Of a stretch of DNA of 64,000 bases, positions 9,435-18,658 are shown one piece after another. Source of the DNA: an uncultured Shimia sp. GTDB lineage: Bacteria > Pseudomonadota > Alphaproteobacteria > Rhodobacterales > Rhodobacteraceae. The stretch spans positions 115,568-179,567 of the forward strand of contig CALCOY010000027.1 of the NCBI GenBank assembly GCA_937897325.1, given 5' to 3'. The translations under genes were made by a program, and so were the position numbers. Under the pieces are notes generated by a model. The model ran no database searches. It worked only from the letters and a program-made list of their open reading frames with translations, and was not told the DNA's origin. Within the stretch, counting starts at the first letter, position 1. Every line of letters starts with the position of its first letter.

Positions 9435-9917
9435 GAAAAAGACGCCAAGGCCAAGGTAGGCGGCCAATGTGCCGCCCAAGGTGAAGCCCATGGGAAACTT
9501 CTTTCGGGTCCAGCTTTCCCAGTGGGGGGCGATTTGCCTGAGCGGCGTAAACTTGATGATACGGTGGGTGGTGAATGCCGCCAGAAGGGCGGCGGCAAAA
9601 AGACCCATTATCAGACGCACATCGCCAAGCAGGACATATGGTGCCGCGGCGGCAATGAATTTAGCATCGCCTGCGCCCATCGCGCCGCGGGCATTCAGGA
9701 TCATGCCAATGATCAACATCACGACCAGATGCGAGAGCTGCCACAGGTATTGGGTGAATGGCATCAAAAGCGGAGCGATCAGGATGAAGATCAGTCCAAG
9801 GACGATCACGGCATGGTTCTTGATTCGCATTTCGCGCAGATCCGTGAACGCAACATAAAGGCAGATGGGCAGCGTGAGGAGAAAAAACCACAGCGCGGCG
9901 TTCTGAGTTAATTCCAC
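9426..9917 (-). CDS. cpaA: Prepilin peptidase CpaA/TadV
   Basis: Inner-membrane aspartyl peptidase of the A24A family that cleaves the leader of Flp pilins. It has 163 residues and about five membrane segments. The two catalytic aspartates are visible: D26 in the FTDLRE context and D84 in GAGDAK (81-86). It is a short CpaA-type enzyme without the N-terminal methyltransferase part of type IV prepilin peptidases. The start codon is GTG, six bases after the stop of the upstream TPR gene. A small GGCGC/GCGCC hairpin overlaps its stop codon. Confidence 0.93.
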   Translation of the reverse strand: MELTQNAALWFFLLTLPICLYVAFTDLREMRIKNHAVIVLGLIFILIAPLLMPFTQYLWQLSHLVVMLIIGMILNARGAMGAGDAKFIAAAAPYVLLGDVRLIMGLFAAALLAAFTTHRIIKFTPLRQIAPHWESWTRKKFPMGFTLGGTLAAYLGLGVFFGA

Positions 9918-9923
9918 GTGCTA

Positions 9924-10787
9924 TCAGCCGGTTGAGGTGTTGTCTTCAAGTGCGCGGAGCGAGTTCACGGCCGCTTCGAAATGTTGAGGATGAGTTTTGA
10001 TCGCATCGCGCAACAGGCCCTTAGCTGTCTCAACGTCGCCCTGTTTGACGGCGGACAGGGCCATCGTGTGTAGAAGCTGTGCGCGTTCGATCTGATCCAT
10101 CGGCATGACGGGCAGCGTGTAGTTGCGCTGCGCTGCGCGCGCGATGACGAGGTTGTTCTTGGCTGTAAACAGCTTGTTGTCCTGACGGACCGCATCGATA
10201 AAGAGGCGCTCTGCCGCAGTGTAGTCGCCCCGGGTCAGCTTTGAATAGCCCCAGTTGTTCATCACGCCTGCGGGCGTCGTCGTCAGTCCCACGGCGGTTT
10301 CGTAGAAGCTGTCGGCTCTTTTCCATTCCTTGTTGCTGTCGGCGATCATGGCCTCAAGCCGGTAGCGCTTGAACGTCTCATGGGTGGGTGGAACGGCATC
10401 GAGTGTCTGTTCTGCCGTCGCCCAGTCGCCCGAACGTATCAATGCATCGGCGTATTCGACCCGATCAGCATTGGTCGCACCTGGCATGGCGACCAGCTTG
10501 GCATACGCGGCCGACGCCTCGGTGCTGCGCTTGGCCCTCACGAGACTGACCGCCAGACCGCGCTGCAAATCGATACGGTCGGGGTTTTCCTGAGTGGATC
10601 GTGAGAAATGTGCGACTGCCTCGTTGGGATCGGCGACGGTCAGCATCACGTCGTTCAGATTGCTTTCATCGACAACGTTGATGTCCTTGAGGGCCTCATC
10701 AACGTCTTTGCTGCCGGACGTGTCACCGCATGCTGTCAGAAGTACCAAACTTGCCACGCTCGCGGCGAGGGAGATGGAATGGCGCAT
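9924..10787 (-). CDS. tadD: Tetratricopeptide-repeat lipoprotein of the Tad locus (TadD-like)
   Basis: A 287-residue protein with a lipoprotein signal ending LLTAC (lipidated Cys20). The mature part is helical with several TPR-like units, for example around MNNWGYSKLTRGDYTAAERL. TadD-type proteins are outer-membrane lipoproteins that act like pilotins for the CpaC secretin in Tad secretion. It follows a second TPR lipoprotein gene and precedes cpaA. Which of the two is the functional TadD is not clear from sequence. Confidence 0.85.
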   Translation of the reverse strand: MRHSISLAASVASLVLLTACGDTSGSKDVDEALKDINVVDESNLNDVMLTVADPNEAVAHFSRSTQENPDRIDLQRGLAVSLVRAKRSTEASAAYAKLVAMPGATNADRVEYADALIRSGDWATAEQTLDAVPPTHETFKRYRLEAMIADSNKEWKRADSFYETAVGLTTTPAGVMNNWGYSKLTRGDYTAAERLFIDAVRQDNKLFTAKNNLVIARAAQRNYTLPVMPMDQIERAQLLHTMALSAVKQGDVETAKGLLRDAIKTHPQHFEAAVNSLRALEDNTSTG

Positions 10788-10821
10788 TTTTGCGTCCTCT
10801 GCTGCTCTTGCCCTGTTGGCC

Positions 10822-11391
10822 TCAGATGCCCGTATCGATCAAGTAGTCTGCGCTACCTCGCCGAACCAGTTTGTATGAGGCGTCCTCTTCCACACCAATA
10901 TCAGAATTTTCAGTTTTTGCGATAGCCAAGCGAAGATTATCGCGAATATCCGTGCTTTGACCGCTGTCGAGGGCGTAGGCTTTGCGGAAGATCTGCATAG
11001 CTTCAGGCGTTTTTCCTTGCTCCATTAGAACGACACCGAGATTGTTCCAGATCTCTGGCCAGGCTTCATGTTCGGTCGTGGCGCGGCGCAGCAGCCGTTC
11101 CGCCTGATTCAATCGCCCGAGCCCCAAATTGGCCGTGCCAAGACCCGATAGGATTTCCGCATCCATCCCGTTTTCCAAAGCTGCCCGGTTGAAGGATTTG
11201 ATGGCAAGTTCGTATTCGCCCGACGCGACCAATCTATGCCCAACTTCGACCCCGTCGACGGCTTGTCCGCGCGGATCGACCCCCGGGGCAAAAGGCCCGC
11301 TCTGAGAACGATCAATGCCGCCCGTGCTACAGGCGGCAAGACCAATGGTGAAACATGTAACGGCGCAGAGCCGCTGTATCTTTAGTGTCAT
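10822..11391 (-). CDS. Second tetratricopeptide-repeat lipoprotein (TadD family)
   Basis: A 189-residue protein with a lipobox GLAAC (Cys21), a spacer rich in Gly/Pro, then TPR-type helices including the WNNLGVVLMEQGKTPEAMQIF unit. Gene pairs of TPR lipoproteins are usual at this position in alphaproteobacterial Tad clusters. It starts only six bases after the tadC stop, so it is part of the same transcript. The role is probably assembly of the secretin in the outer membrane. Confidence 0.85.
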   Translation of the reverse strand: MTLKIQRLCAVTCFTIGLAACSTGGIDRSQSGPFAPGVDPRGQAVDGVEVGHRLVASGEYELAIKSFNRAALENGMDAEILSGLGTANLGLGRLNQAERLLRRATTEHEAWPEIWNNLGVVLMEQGKTPEAMQIFRKAYALDSGQSTDIRDNLRLAIAKTENSDIGVEEDASYKLVRRGSADYLIDTGI

Positions 11392-11397
11392 AGCCGC

Positions 11398-12369
11398 CTA
11401 GTTGAGACCAAGTTCGCCCAGCTGTGTGATGCCGTGCACCGAAGGCCCAACGAGGATGATGAGCAGCGGGGGCACAGTAAGCATCATTGTGGCAAGGGTC
11501 ATCTTCGTTGGCAACTTGTTTGCGGCTTCCTCGGCGCGCATCACGCGTTTGTCGCGCATTTCGGACGCGTAGACCCGAAGCGCTTCGGCGATCGATGTAC
11601 CAAAGCTGGTTGACTGAACCAGAACGGTCACGAAGCTGGAGACATCCTGCACGCCGCAGCGTTCGCCCATGTCATTCAGGACGGTGATCTTATCCTTGCC
11701 GGCCTTCATCTCGTAGCTGACAACCATAAACTCCTCTGCCAGGGCAGGGTAGGAGGCGGTCAATTCGTTGGCCACGCGGTTGATCGACTGGTCGAGTGAC
11801 TGACCAGCTTCCACACAGACCAGCATCATGTCGAGCGAGTCTGGAAAACCACGCGAAATCTGATCCTTACGCTCTTCAACACGGCGAGTGACCCAGTATT
11901 GCGGCAGGTAGTAGCCGACAAGGCCCGGAACGATTGTGAAGCCCATGGTCTGCGCCGTGCTCATGCCTTCGCCACCGAAGAAGTTCACGTAGACCAGACC
12001 CAAAACCAGGCCGATGATGCCAAGAGCGAACTGCGCGAAGTGAAAGATGCGGACCGCGTCGCGTGACTGGTATCCGGCCTGACGAAGCGTGAGCTGCCGC
12101 TTGCTGAGCTCGGCCACGTCCTGCGGTTCGAGGAAGTTCGAAAACCGCTGAAGTTGTTCATTGCGATTGCCGTGCCGCAGCCTTTCTTTGCGATTGCCGG
12201 TGTCAGCTGTTGGCGATTTTGAAGCACGCTTGAGCTTGTCAAGCGGATCTTCCGGCTGCCTAAGCATCATCGCGACAACGATGATGATCATCATCAGCCC
12301 CAGTACACCCACGATGATGATTGGCCCCAGCGGACCAAGAGCATCAGTTATAGGTTTCAGAAATTCCAT
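11398..12369 (-). CDS. tadC: Tad inner-membrane platform protein TadC
   Basis: A 323-residue type II secretion F-domain protein. An N-terminal membrane segment (about residues 14-36) is followed by a charged cytoplasmic stretch, two membrane helices near 110-155, the F-domain with DMMLVCVEAGQSL, and a C-terminal membrane helix. With TadB it forms the platform that the CpaF ATPase drives. It lies 13 bases downstream of tadB. Confidence 0.93.
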   Translation of the reverse strand: MEFLKPITDALGPLGPIIIVGVLGLMMIIIVVAMMLRQPEDPLDKLKRASKSPTADTGNRKERLRHGNRNEQLQRFSNFLEPQDVAELSKRQLTLRQAGYQSRDAVRIFHFAQFALGIIGLVLGLVYVNFFGGEGMSTAQTMGFTIVPGLVGYYLPQYWVTRRVEERKDQISRGFPDSLDMMLVCVEAGQSLDQSINRVANELTASYPALAEEFMVVSYEMKAGKDKITVLNDMGERCGVQDVSSFVTVLVQSTSFGTSIAEALRVYASEMRDKRVMRAEEAANKLPTKMTLATMMLTVPPLLIILVGPSVHGITQLGELGLN

Positions 12370-12382
12370 AGCGCGTGCTCCT

Positions 12383-13345
12383 TTAGACCTTGATGTTCGT
12401 CAGCATGCGCATGACGAAAAGGTTGAGGGCCAGAAAGATGCCGACCAGGAAACAGGCCGGGATGAAGTAGGCGTGATCACGGACCTCGTCGTAGTAGTTT
12501 GGATCGCCCACATTGATGACGATCAGAGCGAGGATCGGGAAGGCAGACAGAAACTTGCCTGACCATTTCGCTTCGGCCGTGATGGCCTTGACCCTCCGGA
12601 ACAGCCGGAAGCGCGCGCGGATCACCTTGGAAAGACCAGCAAGAACCTCAGCCAGGTTACCACCCGATTGCTGTTGGATCGTCACTGCCACAGCAAGAAA
12701 GCGTAAATCCTGCATATCCAGCCGCTCCGCCATATCCTTGAGCGATTCGCCCACTTCACGACCAAAAGCCGCCTCATCCGAGATCACGCCAAATTCCGTT
12801 GCAAGAGGGTCCGATACCTCTTTCGCGACGATCTGGATGGCTGACGAAAAAGGGTGGCCGACGCGCAGGCTGCGCACCATAAGTTCAATCGCGTCGGGCA
12901 ATTGTTCCTCAATCATAGCGAGGCGCTTGTTGGCCTTGTTTGTAACCCAGAAAAACACCCCGCCGACACCAATGACCACCGACAAGAGCATCCGAACGGG
13001 GGGATCAGATTCAGTCCCAAGGGTCAGGCCCATGAAAGCAAGAGCAGAAAGGCCCGCCATTATCATGATCAGCTGTTTCGGCGTGAAAGCGATGGCTGCC
13101 TTTTGCGCGCGGTCGGCAAGAAGCGAATAAAGGGGAATGGTCCGAGCACCGACATGCTGCTCCATCTCCTTGCGGAGCTTTTCAAGGACCTCTTCCCGAC
13201 GATCGCCCTTGTTGAGCATTTCGAGTCGGCGGTTCACTCGGCTGTTGAGGCTGATCGATTTTCCGAAAGCAACGAGGTATAGGCCTTCGACCAGCACTAG
13301 AACACCGATGAAGATCAGACCGTAAATTATTGGTTCTGCGCTCAT
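12383..13345 (-). CDS. tadB: Tad inner-membrane platform protein TadB
   Basis: A 320-residue T2SS F-domain protein paralogous to TadC. It has an N-terminal membrane helix, a charged region, a pair of helices at about 90-135, the F-domain with the LPDAIELMVRSLRVGHPF segment, and two C-terminal helices. It lies 15 bases after the cpaF stop. Together with TadC and CpaF it makes the assembly motor of the Flp pilus. Confidence 0.93.
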   Translation of the reverse strand: MSAEPIIYGLIFIGVLVLVEGLYLVAFGKSISLNSRVNRRLEMLNKGDRREEVLEKLRKEMEQHVGARTIPLYSLLADRAQKAAIAFTPKQLIMIMAGLSALAFMGLTLGTESDPPVRMLLSVVIGVGGVFFWVTNKANKRLAMIEEQLPDAIELMVRSLRVGHPFSSAIQIVAKEVSDPLATEFGVISDEAAFGREVGESLKDMAERLDMQDLRFLAVAVTIQQQSGGNLAEVLAGLSKVIRARFRLFRRVKAITAEAKWSGKFLSAFPILALIVINVGDPNYYDEVRDHAYFIPACFLVGIFLALNLFVMRMLTNIKV

Positions 13346-13360
13346 ATTTCTGGTCGCTCC

Positions 13361-14800
13361 TTATTGCGCCGCGACGGGATCGTAGATGGTGGAGGGTAGA
13401 TCATAACCCCAGAGACGGAAGCGTTCGGAGAAGTGCGAACGCACGCCGGTTGCCGTGAAATGGCCAATGATCTTGTTGTCAGGCGTCAAGCCCACCCTTT
13501 GGAAGCGGAAGATTTCCTGCATGGAGATCACATCGCCTTCCATGCCGGTGATCTCAGTGATTGAGGTCATTCGACGCGAGCCATCCTGCAAACGCGAGGC
13601 CTGAACAAGCAGGTTCACAGCCGACGAGATCTGCGAGCGGACCGCCTTGATGGGCATCTCCACACCGGCCATCGCGATCATGTTTTCCAGACGGCTGATG
13701 CCGTCTCGGGCGGAGTTGGCATGGATCGTCGTCATCGAGCCATCGTGGCCGGTGTTCATGGCCTGAAGCATGTCGATAACTTCTTCGCCCCGCGTCTCAC
13801 CCACGATGATCCGGTCTGGACGCATCCGCAGCGCGTTTTTGAGACAGTCGCGAGGGGAGACTTCACCTTTGCCTTCCACGTTGGGAGGACGGCTTTCCAT
13901 CCGACCCACATGGGTCTGCTGGAGTTGAAGTTCCGCCGTATCCTCGATGGTGAGGATCCGTTCGTTGTTGTCGATGAACGAGCTGAGAGCGTTGAGCGTC
14001 GTCGTTTTGCCCGAACCTGTACCACCCGAGACGATCACGTTGAGCCGCGTCGCTACAGCCGCTTGCAGATAGGCAGCCATCTCTTCGGTGAAGGCACCAA
14101 AGTTAACCAGATCATCGATCCCAAGCTTGTCCTTTTTGAACTTCCGGATGGAGACGAGGCTGCCATCCACCGCAATGGGCGGCACCATCGCGTTGAAGCG
14201 CGATCCGTCCTTGAGGCGGGCGTCAACATAGGGGTTCGATTCATCAACCCGACGGCCAACGGCTGACACGATTTTGTCGATTATCCGCAGAAGATGGCGT
14301 TCGTCCTTGAAGGTGACGTCGGTCAGTTCAAGCTTACCCGCGCGTTCGACAAAGATCTGCCGCGGGCCATTCACCAGAATATCGTTGACGGTTTCGTCTT
14401 TTAGAAGCGTCTCTAACGGGCCAAGGCCCGTTACTTCGTCAAATAGTTCCTGGTTAAGGGTCTGACGGTCCTCGCGGTTGAGGATGATGTTCTTTTCTTC
14501 CAGAACCTCACCGGCGATTGCATTGATCTCGGACCGTAAGTCTTTTTCGGTCGCATGTTCCAGAGCGGCGAGGTTGAGGTTGTCGAGAAGCGCGCGGTGC
14601 AGTTCGAGTTTGATCTCGCCCATCCGTTCTTTGCGCTTACGTTCTTTGTCGAGTTGGGCGACCTGGGCCGGTTCGGGCTTTGACGGGGCGACTTTGCGGG
14701 CAACCTTTGGGCCTGCATCCGCCTTAGGAACCTCTGCGACAGCGGGAGCTTCACTTGCCTCGGGCGCCTTAGTGTCCGACTTTTTATACTTTGAAAACAT
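13361..14800 (-). CDS. cpaF: Tad pilus assembly ATPase CpaF/TadA
   Basis: A 479-residue secretion ATPase of the VirB11/GspE superfamily that powers Flp pilus extension and probably retraction. Walker [10 protein letters not shown] is at 259-267, Walker B is [11 protein letters not shown] at 330-340, followed by the His box [12 protein letters not shown]. The first 60 residues are Ala/Pro/Lys-rich and probably disordered. It lies 21 bases after the cpaE stop. Confidence 0.96.
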   Translation of the reverse strand: MFSKYKKSDTKAPEASEAPAVAEVPKADAGPKVARKVAPSKPEPAQVAQLDKERKRKERMGEIKLELHRALLDNLNLAALEHATEKDLRSEINAIAGEVLEEKNIILNREDRQTLNQELFDEVTGLGPLETLLKDETVNDILVNGPRQIFVERAGKLELTDVTFKDERHLLRIIDKIVSAVGRRVDESNPYVDARLKDGSRFNAMVPPIAVDGSLVSIRKFKKDKLGIDDLVNFGAFTEEMAAYLQAAVATRLNVIVSGGTGSGKTTTLNALSSFIDNNERILTIEDTAELQLQQTHVGRMESRPPNVEGKGEVSPRDCLKNALRMRPDRIIVGETRGEEVIDMLQAMNTGHDGSMTTIHANSARDGISRLENMIAMAGVEMPIKAVRSQISSAVNLLVQASRLQDGSRRMTSITEITGMEGDVISMQEIFRFQRVGLTPDNKIIGHFTATGVRSHFSERFRLWGYDLPSTIYDPVAAQ

Positions 14801-14821
14801 ATACTTACTCCCTTACTCGGA

Positions 14822-16075
14822 TCAGGCCGCCTGCACGCCATCGCTGCTGAGCAGATGGATGGATTCTGCCAGTTTCGCGATCTCCTTGCGCAGCGGATTT
14901 TTTGCCGCGCCCAAGCCGAGTGGCACGCCATGATCGGCGCTTTCTGTGACTTGCTTGTTGCCATCGGGCAATTGAACCTCGATCGCGATGTCCAGGCTTT
15001 CAGCGAGCTTTTTTACCCGCGTCTTGCCATTCATGTCAGTGAATTTCGGACCACGATTCAGCACGTAGCGCAGCTTTTCGATGGGCAGTTGTTCAGATTG
15101 AAGTGCCCGCTTGAAGCGCAATGTGTTCTGCGCAGACCGCATATCCATATCCATCGTCACGAAATAAATGTGGGACGCCGTGAGTACGGATTCTGTCCAT
15201 TGAACGATGGTGGACGGCATATCCACGACAACATAATCAAAGTGCGCCCGAGCCATGTCGACGACGCGCTCGATGTCTTCAGAAGAGACAAGATCGAGCG
15301 GCAACATGTCTGTGGGCGCTGTCAGCACCTCGAGCTTTTCTTCGAAGGTCAGGAGGGACTGTGCGAAGATCTCGTCATCCATGGATTCGGTGTCTGACAG
15401 CATTTCGAACACGGCTTCGCGCCGTGGAAGATCAAGCGATGTGGAGGCTGACCCGAATTGCAGGTCGAGGTCAAGAAGGCATACCTTGGGGGCGTCGGTC
15501 TTTGAGATCGAAGCCAGCTCCCACGCCAAGTTGACCGCAAGCGTGGTCGATCCTGTGCCGCCGGCTATACCGTGACACGCAAAAACAGCCCCTTGTTTGT
15601 CTTCGCCGGCCCGCAGCTGTGGGCCAGATTGCGCGCCGGTCGCACCGCTGCCCGAGACGCCGGTCGCCCTTGCAGAGCGGACGCGGTCAATGGCCTGTTG
15701 CAATTCGCCATCGGGAAGCGGGTAGGGCACAAACTCGTCGGCACCCTGGCGCAAAAGTTGGTGAAGCGATCCTGGCGTGACGTCTTCGGCTATCAGGATC
15801 ACGCGAATGTCCTTTGCTTTGGCATTCGTGATGATCTCGCCCATCAGGTCGAGCTTTTGCTCATCGGTTTCATCCAAAGCGAGGGCAATAAACTGAAGGG
15901 CCTCCGCATCGGGCTGTTCAAAGAAGGCCAGCGCATCTTCAAACCCTAGATCGCCCCATCCTTCGCCAAGGGCTGTTTCCATATCCTCAATCAGCAGATC
16001 GAAATTCTGAACATCCCGGCTGACTGTGCAGGCCACCAAAGGGGCGGTTTCGGGTTGTGGCATCGCGCTGCTCAT
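14822..16075 (-). CDS. cpaE: Tad pilus localisation protein CpaE/TadZ (atypical MinD/ParA ATPase)
   Basis: A 417-residue protein with an N-terminal receiver-like domain (about 10-135), a linker and a C-terminal MinD-type domain. The deviant Walker A is GGTGSTT at 172-178: the signature lysine before GG is Ala171 and the P-loop lysine is Ser176. Loss of these lysines is known in the CpaE/TadZ family, so ATP hydrolysis is doubtful and a placement role at the pole is more likely. DLDLQFG follows as Walker A-prime. It is preceded by a 247-base gap containing a strong hairpin. Confidence 0.92.
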   Translation of the reverse strand: MSSAMPQPETAPLVACTVSRDVQNFDLLIEDMETALGEGWGDLGFEDALAFFEQPDAEALQFIALALDETDEQKLDLMGEIITNAKAKDIRVILIAEDVTPGSLHQLLRQGADEFVPYPLPDGELQQAIDRVRSARATGVSGSGATGAQSGPQLRAGEDKQGAVFACHGIAGGTGSTTLAVNLAWELASISKTDAPKVCLLDLDLQFGSASTSLDLPRREAVFEMLSDTESMDDEIFAQSLLTFEEKLEVLTAPTDMLPLDLVSSEDIERVVDMARAHFDYVVVDMPSTIVQWTESVLTASHIYFVTMDMDMRSAQNTLRFKRALQSEQLPIEKLRYVLNRGPKFTDMNGKTRVKKLAESLDIAIEVQLPDGNKQVTESADHGVPLGLGAAKNPLRKEIAKLAESIHLLSSDGVQAA

Positions 16076-16286
16076 CGCTAAATGATCCTTGCTTTCAAAG
16101 GGCTTAGCAGGGTTCTATTGCGATCAGCGTTGATCTTTGGCCCACCTGCGGTCGCCCATGTCCAATCCTTCGATCGGGTACACGTGTACCGTTGGCCATA
16201 ATCTCGCAGCCAAATCGGGCGAGATTGGGGCATAAAATCTTCAATTGTTGGATATTTCGGAACGATCCAGCGTCTTAACGCGGATT

Positions 16287-16314
16287 GTTCGGCGCGGTTC
16301 TGGCCGCGCCGAAC
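16287..16314 (-). other. Perfect hairpin between the OmpA-type gene and cpaE
   Basis: An 11-base perfect inverted repeat (GTTCGGCGCGG / CCGCGCCGAAC) with a six-base loop begins nine bases past the stop of the OmpA-type gene. In the direction of the tad transcript there is no U-run after the stem, while in the other direction there is a GTTTTT stretch. It may be a stability or processing element, or a terminator for antisense transcription, rather than a plain operon terminator. Confidence 0.6.
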
Positions 16315-16322
16315 GGGTGTTT

Positions 16323-16991
16323 TTACTGTTCGGTCCGCAGGTCGGAGCCCGTGATGCCCGTCAGTGTTGATTCCGCCTGAGCGCTTGCGACATAGTCGCG
16401 GTAGACAATCTGAGCATACTTGCCATCCAGTACCAGCGAATTTGACTGAACAAATCCGCTGACCTCGGTCACAGTGCGGCGGTTGCGGCGTTCGCGGTTC
16501 TGGGTCTGGATCAGAGGCCGCGTTTCGCCGAACGAGGAGAGTGCCTCAAGCCGTTTTCGACTGATACCCTGCCCAACCAGATAGTTGACGACCGTTTTGG
16601 CCCGGCGCAGACCGAGGCGCCGGTTGTAGGCGTTTGACCCGACCAGATCGGTGTGTCCGTAGACCCGGAAGCGGACTTCAGGGAATTGGCGGATCCAGTT
16701 TGCCTGTTCCCGCAGTATCGCTTGTGCCTGACCGTCAAGCTGTGCGCTGTTGAAAGCGAAGTTCACCATCGGCATCACTTCGCTCGAGAATCGTTCGGTC
16801 AAGGTAACAGTGTATCCTTGTTCGCCGTTTTGGATCAGCGTGTTGTTCAGCGTCGCGTTGCCGAATGTGCCGTTGTCCGTGACTGATCCCGCTTCCCTGT
16901 AGAATTGAGTGTAGACGGGATCGTTGCTTGTGGTGCAAGCCGCGAGGAGGGCGAGGCTGCTGATCAGCATGGTTGAGCGGATCGGTTTCAT
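16323..16991 (-). CDS. OmpA-family lipoprotein of the Tad locus
   Basis: A 222-residue lipoprotein (lipobox LAAC, Cys19) with an OmpA C-terminal peptidoglycan-binding domain from about residue 70 to 170, including VNFAFNSAQLD and YGHTDLVGSNAYNRRLGLRRA. It sits where cpaD is expected, between cpaC and cpaE, and probably anchors the secretin complex to peptidoglycan; that is inference from position. The ATG at 16991 is preferred because AAGGG lies seven bases upstream; an ATG at 17006 is the alternative. CpaC's stop is close upstream, so they are co-transcribed. Confidence 0.85.
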   Translation of the reverse strand: MKPIRSTMLISSLALLAACTTSNDPVYTQFYREAGSVTDNGTFGNATLNNTLIQNGEQGYTVTLTERFSSEVMPMVNFAFNSAQLDGQAQAILREQANWIRQFPEVRFRVYGHTDLVGSNAYNRRLGLRRAKTVVNYLVGQGISRKRLEALSSFGETRPLIQTQNRERRNRRTVTEVSGFVQSNSLVLDGKYAQIVYRDYVASAQAESTLTGITGSDLRTEQ

Positions 16992-17010
16992 GATGTTTCC
17001 CTTCATCGCA

Positions 17011-18462
17011 TCAATCCATCACATAGCCATAAGAGCCACTGAAGTCCTGCTTGGCGACTTCGCCTGCGGCTCCTGTTGTGGGCACCCGCGTTCCGGCGGC
17101 TGTGCGGCCAAAGAGGAACAGGTCACGTTCGGACGGTGGTTTGACCCGATCCGTCGGCAGTGCAAGGACCTCTCCACGTGTCGGTTGAACCAGATGGGCC
17201 GTGATGATGATCACCAATTCGGTTTGTGACCGCTGGTAGCTTGCGCTACGGAACAGCGCGCCGAGCACTGGCACATCGCCGATCCATGGAAGCTGACGGT
17301 TATCGTCAATGAAGTCATCCTGCAAAAGCCCAGCAATTGCAAAGCTTTGACCGTCACGCAATTCTACAGTAGTGGACGTTTCCCGACGCTGGAAAGCGTC
17401 GATTTCGAAGCCGTCTACCTCGAAGCCGTTGGTCGGATCGATTGCCGATACGGCCGCTTCGAGCTGAAGGTTAATGATGTCCTGATCAACGACATTCGGA
17501 ATGAAGTTCAATTCAACGCCAAATGGTTTGAATTCCACGGTGATCGTATCGTCATCTTGAGCGACAGGTACTGGGTACTCACCACCAGCGAGAAACTTTG
17601 CCTCTTGCCCCGAAAGAGCGATGAGATTTGGTTCAGCCAGTGTGCGCACCACACCTTTGGTTTCGAGCGCTTCAAGGAGAAGACCGACCTGAGTGGAGCC
17701 GACATTGAAGCCGAAAAGCAAAGCGCCGGCATTCGTGTTAGTGGGTGGCAGCCGCCCTGCGAGCGCGCCCCCAACACCTGTGATTGGATTCACGACCGCG
17801 CCGTTGTTTACGACGGAGCCAGAACCACCGCGCACGCCCAAGTCGCTGCCACCAGCGCGGTTGAGCGCCAAAGAAGAACTGAGTGATTTCGTGACGTTAC
17901 GCTGCATTTCTGCAAAACGCACTTTCAGCATAACCTGTTGAATGCCACCAACAACCATCAGGTTGCTGACCCGGCCTTCAGCATAGCGTTCCGCGAGATC
18001 AAGCGCGCGTTGCAGGCGCGATGAACTCGAAACAACGCCTGACAAAACGATGCCGTCGTTGGCAGTCCGAACCTCGATCCGTTCGCCTGGTAGGATTTGG
18101 CGCAGACGTTCCTTGAATTCGCTGATGTCTGCCGCAACACGAACATCAACATTCGTTATCAACTGACCCGTGCCATCCAGCAGCGTCAATGTTGTCAGAC
18201 CAGGTGCCTTGCCGAGAACGTATATGGTGCGCTCGGACAAAGATGAAATGTCTGCAATGCCTGGATTGGCAATGCTAAGCTCCGCAAAGGGCACATCGCT
18301 TTCAACGACGATTGCCCGGTTCATCGGAACTTCAAGTGTAGAGGACGTGCCCTGTTTCAGGACGCGCAACGTTTCGGCATTGGCCGGAGCGCTGAACGCG
18401 ATCGGGCTTATCGCCAATGTCAGCCCTAGCAGAGCCGTCTTTATATATGTGTCAATTTTCAT
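17011..18462 (-). CDS. cpaC: Tad outer-membrane secretin CpaC/RcpA
   Basis: Outer-membrane channel for the Flp pilus. The protein is 483 residues with a signal peptide ending APANA (cleavage near residue 29). A pilus-associated N-domain with a BON-like segment precedes the secretin domain, which shows the VPVAQ and GVELNFIPNV stretches and the TELVIIITAHLV C-terminal signature. The ATG at 18462 starts a proper signal sequence and has an AAGGCAGG site; the frame stays open further upstream without meaning. A terminator-like hairpin lies upstream (18606-18639), so cpaC may also have its own promoter in 18463-18605. Confidence 0.94.
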   Translation of the reverse strand: MKIDTYIKTALLGLTLAISPIAFSAPANAETLRVLKQGTSSTLEVPMNRAIVVESDVPFAELSIANPGIADISSLSERTIYVLGKAPGLTTLTLLDGTGQLITNVDVRVAADISEFKERLRQILPGERIEVRTANDGIVLSGVVSSSSRLQRALDLAERYAEGRVSNLMVVGGIQQVMLKVRFAEMQRNVTKSLSSSLALNRAGGSDLGVRGGSGSVVNNGAVVNPITGVGGALAGRLPPTNTNAGALLFGFNVGSTQVGLLLEALETKGVVRTLAEPNLIALSGQEAKFLAGGEYPVPVAQDDDTITVEFKPFGVELNFIPNVVDQDIINLQLEAAVSAIDPTNGFEVDGFEIDAFQRRETSTTVELRDGQSFAIAGLLQDDFIDDNRQLPWIGDVPVLGALFRSASYQRSQTELVIIITAHLVQPTRGEVLALPTDRVKPPSERDLFLFGRTAAGTRVPTTGAAGEVAKQDFSGSYGYVMD

Positions 18463-18605
18463 GTGACCTGCCTTTTTGATCACGCCTCGGATACAGGGTC
18501 TTCTCTTGCCCAACTGCGCTGCACTCTGGGTCACTTTGCTTTTTTTTGCAAGAATCAATGGGTTCGCGTGAGTCTCTTATGTGGATATCTGGCAACAGGC
18601 TGGCC

Positions 18606-18639
18606 AAAGAAAAACGGGCCGCGCTCGGCGCGACCCGTT
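18606..18639 (-). terminator. Rho-independent terminator after cpaB
   Basis: A 12-base stem (AACGGGCCGCGC pairing with GCGCGACCCGTT, one mismatch) with a TCG loop. On the minus strand it is followed directly by UUUUUCUUU. It begins 19 bases past the cpaB stop and about 145 bases before the cpaC start, inside the tad cluster. Confidence 0.82.
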
Positions 18640-18658
18640 CAAGTTGTTGATAACGTGA

